Of a stretch of DNA of 9,300 bases, positions 5,929 through 9,300 are shown in pieces. Origin of the DNA: Actinomycetes bacterium. Its GTDB lineage: Bacteria; Actinomycetota; Actinomycetes; Actinomycetales; Actinomycetaceae. Location: contig JAFAAX010000178.1 in NCBI GenBank assembly GCA_023426345.1, positions 1-9,300 on the forward strand, read 5' to 3'. A program made the translations under genes and the position numbers. Every line of letters starts with the position of its first letter. Position 1 is the stretch's first letter. Below the pieces are notes generated by a model. That model was not told the origin of the DNA. It searched no databases and worked only from the letters and a program-made list of their open reading frames with translations.

Positions 5929-7014
5929 ATGACGACCCCGACGCCCGAGACCCCGGCCCACCCGATCCCGGCTCCCGCCGACCTGCCCGCCCTGTTCCAC
6001 CCGGGCCGGCACCTCCTGCGCGAGCTCGACTTCTCCCAGCGGCAGTGGCGCGACCTGCTGGACCTCGCGGCGGGCCTCAAGGCCGCCAAGGCGCTGGGCC
6101 AGGAACGGCCCTACCTGCGGGGACGCAACATTGCGCTCCTGTTCGCCAAGACCTCCACGCGCACGCGCTGCGCGTTCGAGGTCGGCGCCGCCGACCAGGG
6201 GGCGCACACCGTGTACCTGGACCCGCAGGGCTCGCAGATGGGGCACAAGGAGTCCGTCGCCGACACGGCGCGCGTGCTGGGCGGGATGTTCGACGGCATC
6301 GAGTACCGCGGCGACCTCCAGGAGCACGTCGAGATCCTGGCCGAGCTGTCCGGCGTGCCCGTCTTCAACGGCCTGACCGACGACTGGCATCCCACGCAGA
6401 TGCTCGCCGACTCCCTGACGATGCGCGAGCACGCGGGCGCCCCGGACGGCCACGGCGGCCACGTCGGGAAACCGGACGAGCAGATCGCCTACGCCTACGT
6501 CGGCGACGCCCGCTTCAACATGGGGCGCTCGCTGCTGGTCAATGGCGCGATCCTGGGGATGGACGTCCGCATCGTCGCCCCGAAGGAGCTGTGGCCCGCC
6601 GACGACGTCGTGGCGGCCGCCCGCGAGCGGGCCCGGGAGACCGGAGCGCGGGTCACGCTGACGGAGGACACGGCCGCCGTGGAGGGCGTCGACTTCGTCC
6701 ACACCGACATCTGGGTGTCGATGGGCGAGCCCGCTGACGTGTGGGCCGAGCGCATCGAACTCCTGCGCGACTACCGCGTCGACGAGGCCCTCATGGCCGC
6801 GGCCGGCCCGCACGCGCAGTTCATGCACTGCCTGCCGTCCTTCCACGACCTCAACACCGCCGTGGGCGCGCGCATCCACGAGCAGTTCGGGCTGGACGGC
6901 ATCGAGGTCTCCAACGAGGTCTTCGAGGGCCCCCGCTCCATCGTCTTCGCCCAGGCGGCCAACCGGATGCCGACGATCAAGGCGGCGATGGTGTCCGCGT
7001 TGGGCCGCGCCTGA
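5929..7014 (+). CDS. argF: Ornithine carbamoyltransferase
   Basis: The enzyme makes citrulline from ornithine and carbamoyl phosphate in arginine synthesis, or works in reverse in the arginine deiminase pathway. The 361-residue protein has the carbamoyl phosphate motif STRTR (76-80), HPTQ (154-157), the ornithine motif DIWVSMGE (260-267) and HCLP (300-303, in FMHCLPSFHD). Towards the end come VFEGPRSIVFAQAANRMPTIKA. Style (GSQMGHKESVADTARVLGGMFDGIEYRG) and length resemble the E. coli ArgF/ArgI and ArcB group more than the shorter (about 307 residue) actinobacterial ArgF. A catabolic ArcB role is therefore possible, although no arcA or arcC is next to it. A Pro-rich N-terminal extension (1-25) precedes the core. 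An ATG at 5836 is in frame but would read through the palindrome, and the promoter lies downstream of it, so 5929 was chosen. Confidence 0.93.
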   Translation: MTTPTPETPAHPIPAPADLPALFHPGRHLLRELDFSQRQWRDLLDLAAGLKAAKALGQERPYLRGRNIALLFAKTSTRTRCAFEVGAADQGAHTVYLDPQGSQMGHKESVADTARVLGGMFDGIEYRGDLQEHVEILAELSGVPVFNGLTDDWHPTQMLADSLTMREHAGAPDGHGGHVGKPDEQIAYAYVGDARFNMGRSLLVNGAILGMDVRIVAPKELWPADDVVAAARERARETGARVTLTEDTAAVEGVDFVHTDIWVSMGEPADVWAERIELLRDYRVDEALMAAAGPHAQFMHCLPSFHDLNTAVGARIHEQFGLDGIEVSNEVFEGPRSIVFAQAANRMPTIKAAMVSALGRA

Positions 7015-7019
7015 GCCGT

Positions 7020-7034
7020 CGGCCGCCTCGGCCG
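7020..7034 (+). terminator. Small GC hairpin after argF (weak terminator candidate)
   Basis: CGGCCG at 7020-7025 and 7029-7034 can pair as a 6-bp stem with a 3-nt loop, 6 nt after the argF TGA. A C/T-rich stretch follows but no T-run. The unit is itself palindromic, so chance is a real possibility. Confidence 0.2.
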
Positions 7035-7047
7035 CCGCGCCCTTCCT

Positions 7048-7152
7048 CCCCGCGACGAGGGCGGCCCGCTGGCGGGACGGCGGGCCCGCGTGGGGGCGTC
7101 GCCCTCGTCCGTCCCGGCCCTCCCGACCCACCCTGCGACGAGGGCGGCCCGC
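7048..7152 (+). repeat. Direct repeat with an inverted partial copy before the GH42 gene
   Basis: Positions 7048-7069 and 7131-7152 match at 21 of 22 bases; the shared core GCGACGAGGGCGGCCCGC is 18 bp. Between them 7100-7109 (CGCCCTCGTC) is the exact reverse complement of ten bases in each copy (7054-7063 and 7137-7146). The middle segment can pair with the first or the second copy but not both. A further 8-bp inverted repeat (CGGGACGG 7073-7080, CCGTCCCG 7109-7116) and a 6-bp one (GCCCGC 7064-7069, GCGGGC 7080-7085) add to the structure. The region is about 80 % GC, so short pairings are partly expected. Confidence 0.6.
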
Positions 7153-7178
7153 GCGGCCGGGTCGCGGGGGCGTCCCCG

Positions 7179-7184
7179 TAAGCT
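7179..7184 (+). promoter_or_regulatory. -10 box of a leaderless promoter for the GH42 gene
   Basis: TAAGCT fits TAnnnT and ends 7 nt before the GTG at 7192, predicting transcription from 7191-7192. If correct, the repeat region 7048-7152 lies upstream of the transcript and would act as DNA, not as leader RNA. No Shine-Dalgarno is seen before either possible start. Confidence 0.5.
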
Positions 7185-7191
7185 GATGCCC

Positions 7192-9300
7192 GTGACACCG
7201 ACGCCTGACCGGCCGCTGCGCCCCTGCGGCCCCACCAGCACCTCCCGCCCGTTCTCCCCGGGCCGCCTGGCCTACGGCGGGGACTGGAACCCCGAGCAGT
7301 GGGACGACGCCACCGTGGCGCGCGACCTCGAGATGATGCGGGAGGCCGGCGTCACGCTGGTCTCGTTGGGCGTCTTCTCCTGGGCGCGGCTGGAGCCCGA
7401 GGAGGGTCGCCACGACCTGGACTGGCTGGGCGCGGTCATCGATCGCGCCCACGCTGCGGGCATCGACGTCGACCTGGCGACCGGCACGGCCTCCCCGCCG
7501 GCCTGGATGGCGCGGCGCCACCCGGAGTCCCTGCCCGTCACCGCCGACGGCACGCGCCTGGGCGTCGGGTCGCGCCAGCAGTACTGCCCGTCCTCGCGCG
7601 TGTACCGCGAGCGCTCCCGCGCCCTGGCCGCGGCGCTGGCGGATCGCTTCGGCGATCACCCGGGCGTCGTCTTGTGGCACATCGGCAACGAGTACGGCTG
7701 CCATGTCCACGAGTGCTTCTGCGACCAGTGCGCGTCCGCCTTCCGCGCATGGCTCGCGGACCGCTACGACGGATCGATCGCGGCCCTCAACGGGGCGTGG
7801 GGCACGGACTTCTGGTCGCAGCGCTACGCGGACTTCTGCGAGATCGAGCCGCCCCGGGCGATGCCGACGTTCCCCAACCCGTCCCAGGCGCTGGACTGGC
7901 GCCGGTTCTGCGACCACCAGATCCACGCGCTCCTGGCCGCCGAGGCCGCCGAGATCCGCCGGCGGAGCGACCGGCCCGTCACGACGAACTTCATGGGCGC
8001 CTTCCCGTGGCTCGACGAACGCCGCTGGGCCTGCGACGTGGACGTGGTCTCCGACGACTCCTACCCGGACCCGGCCGATCCCGGCGCCGCCGCCGAGATC
8101 GCCTGGCAGGGGGACCTCATGCGCGGGCTCGGCGACGGCGCGCCGTGGCTCCTCATGGAGCAGGCGCCCGGCGCGGTCCAGTGGCGTCCGCGCAACAGCC
8201 CGAAGCGTCCCGGCCAGTTCCTCCTGTGGTCGCTGGCCCGCGTCGCCCACGGGGCCGACGGCGTCCTCCAGTTCCAGTGGCGCCAGTCGCGGGCGGGGGC
8301 GGAGTCCTTCCACTCGGGCATGGTGCCCCACGCCGGCCGCGACTCGCGGACCTGGCGCGAGGTCGTCGACACCGGCCGGGCCCTGGCCGCCCTGGCCCCC
8401 ATCGCCGGTGCGCGCCCGGCCCCCGCCGACGCTGCCGTGCTCCTGGACTGGGACTCGGAGTGGGCCCGGCAGACGGCGATCGGACCGGTCGAGCCCCCCG
8501 CCCCCTTCGCGGCGGCCCGCGCCTGGCACCGCACCTTGTGGGAGGCCGGCATCGCCACGGACGTCGTCTTCCCGGATTCCGACCTCGAGGCCGGGGGCGC
8601 CGATGGAACCGGGTACCGCCTGATCGTCGTCGCCGAGCACGTCACGGACGACCCGCGCCTGGCCGAGTCGCTGACGCGGGCGGCGCGCCGCGGCGCCCAG
8701 ATCCTCGTCACCGGACCGACGGGCGTCGTCGACGCGCACCAGGGGACGGTGCTCGGCGGGTATCTCGGCGCCCTGCGCGATCTGCTGGGCGTGCGCGTCC
8801 TCGACCACGCCGCGTGCACGGGCCCCGCGGTCGGCGCTCCGGGCGCGGACGCGCCCGTGTCCGCCGGCGCGGCGCCGTTCCCCTCGGCTGACACGGGGTC
8901 CGCCCTGGTCGATCGGCTCACCCGGGCGGTCGGGGCGCCCGCCGCCGCGACGTGGTGCGGGCTGGAGGCGGTCGCGCCCTCGTTGCGGCGCGCGCTGGAC
9001 CGCATCGGCCGCCCCGCCCCCGATCTGCGCGGCGGCATGTGGGCGGAGGAGATCGGACCGTGGCGACACGGCCGGATCGACGAGGGCGGTCCGGTCGGTC
9101 CGGTCGGCCCGGACGGCGAAGGCCACGAGGGCGGCCACGGCGACCCGGGCGAGCCGGGCGACCCCCTCTCGTTCCTCGGCGGCGACGTGGAGGTCGTTGC
9201 CCGCTTCGACGGGCGCGGGGGCGGAGCGGACCTGGCGGGCCGGGCCGCGATCACCCGGCGGCCCGTCGGCGCGGCACGCGGGGAGAGCGGTGCCGGGGAC
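7192..9300 (+). CDS. Beta-galactosidase, glycoside hydrolase family 42 (3' end outside window)
   Basis: GH42 enzymes remove beta-linked galactose from lactose, galacto-oligosaccharides or galactan fragments, usually as cytoplasmic trimers. No signal peptide is seen. 703 codons are present with no stop, so the C-terminal beta domain is cut off. The catalytic barrel begins at YGGDWNPEQW (28-37). Glu167 in HIGNEYG is the acid/base and Glu323 in LLMEQAPG the nucleophile. Cys132, Cys175, Cys177 and Cys180 (ECFCDQC) match the zinc cluster of the family. The trimerisation domain starts near 420. Two insertions are notable: an Ala/Pro/Gly-rich stretch near 544-567 and a collagen-like Gly-X-Y stretch at 633-657, between MWAEEIGPW and VEVVARF. 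The GTG at 7192 fits the -10 position; an in-frame ATG two codons upstream (7186) would overlap that promoter's start zone. The substrate cannot be told from sequence, and no transporter or regulator is in view. Confidence 0.92.
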   Translation, partial: MTPTPDRPLRPCGPTSTSRPFSPGRLAYGGDWNPEQWDDATVARDLEMMREAGVTLVSLGVFSWARLEPEEGRHDLDWLGAVIDRAHAAGIDVDLATGTASPPAWMARRHPESLPVTADGTRLGVGSRQQYCPSSRVYRERSRALAAALADRFGDHPGVVLWHIGNEYGCHVHECFCDQCASAFRAWLADRYDGSIAALNGAWGTDFWSQRYADFCEIEPPRAMPTFPNPSQALDWRRFCDHQIHALLAAEAAEIRRRSDRPVTTNFMGAFPWLDERRWACDVDVVSDDSYPDPADPGAAAEIAWQGDLMRGLGDGAPWLLMEQAPGAVQWRPRNSPKRPGQFLLWSLARVAHGADGVLQFQWRQSRAGAESFHSGMVPHAGRDSRTWREVVDTGRALAALAPIAGARPAPADAAVLLDWDSEWARQTAIGPVEPPAPFAAARAWHRTLWEAGIATDVVFPDSDLEAGGADGTGYRLIVVAEHVTDDPRLAESLTRAARRGAQILVTGPTGVVDAHQGTVLGGYLGALRDLLGVRVLDHAACTGPAVGAPGADAPVSAGAAPFPSADTGSALVDRLTRAVGAPAAATWCGLEAVAPSLRRALDRIGRPAPDLRGGMWAEEIGPWRHGRIDEGGPVGPVGPDGEGHEGGHGDPGEPGDPLSFLGGDVEVVARFDGRGGGADLAGRAAITRRPVGAARGESGAGD
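9088..9114 (+). repeat. 9-bp tandem repeat inside the GH42 gene
   Basis: GGTCCGGTC occurs at 9088-9096 and 9097-9105, followed by a third copy with two changes at 9106-9114. Each unit is three codons in length, so copy changes keep the frame and add or remove one Gly-Pro-Val-like triplet. Confidence 0.75.

Noticed and set aside
4119..6737. An 872-codon plus-strand open frame
   Set aside because: It runs antisense through menB and out of frame through the membrane protein and argF genes, and has Arg/Pro-rich shadow composition with no domain.
7299..8891. A 530-codon plus-strand open frame
   Set aside because: It is the shifted frame of the GH42 gene, whose own frame carries all catalytic and zinc residues.
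5632..9138. A 1168-codon open frame on the minus strand
   Set aside because: It lies antisense to argF and the GH42 gene, both of which have complete catalytic motifs. Its Arg/Gly/Ala/Val-rich composition is what GC-rich third positions produce on the opposite strand.

Overview
The window is high-GC DNA (roughly 73 % by eye) with GC-rich third codon positions, several GTG starts and TAnnnT-type -10 boxes placed directly against start codons. This fits a high-GC actinobacterium. Actinomycetaceae-like (Actinomyces/Schaalia) is my best guess, from protein style only. There are no tRNA or rRNA genes, no CRISPR array, no transposase and no phage gene. The content is core metabolism plus one sugar-hydrolase gene, with three structured intergenic regions.

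Region 1 (1-5147) holds late menaquinone biosynthesis, all on the minus strand: menB (DHNA-CoA synthase), menE (o-succinylbenzoate-CoA ligase) and menA (DHNA prenyltransferase). menE and menA are 33 bp apart and look like an operon. MenE activates OSB to OSB-CoA, MenB cyclises it to DHNA-CoA and MenA prenylates DHNA. A plus-strand L,D-transpeptidase gene lies between menB and menE, divergent from menE and tail-to-tail with menB, with only 19 bp between the last two.

Region 2 (5148-5745) is an 85-bp divergent promoter region followed by a plus-strand gene for a 170-residue membrane protein I do not recognise. The divergent region has overlapping -10 boxes for menB and for the membrane protein, inside or next to a 7-bp inverted repeat with a 9-bp spacer, a candidate shared operator.

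Region 3 (5746-7014) starts with a 33-nt all-pyrimidine tract that runs into a perfect 37-bp inverted repeat with a 22-nt loop. Each arm contains two direct copies of a 14-bp unit, giving four copies in all. Ornithine carbamoyltransferase (argF type) follows.

Region 4 (7015-9300) begins with a 177-bp GC-rich spacer carrying a 22-bp imperfect direct repeat and an inverted partial copy. After it comes a GH42 beta-galactosidase that is still open at the window edge (703 codons seen). That protein has a collagen-like Gly-X-Y insertion encoded partly by 9-bp tandem repeats.

A pattern links the regions: four of the transcription units (L,D-transpeptidase, menB, argF, GH42) have a -10-like hexamer 6 or 7 nt upstream of the start codon and no Shine-Dalgarno sequence, so they are predicted to be leaderless. 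I see no clear new multi-gene system. The least explained element is the four-unit palindrome at 5779-5874.
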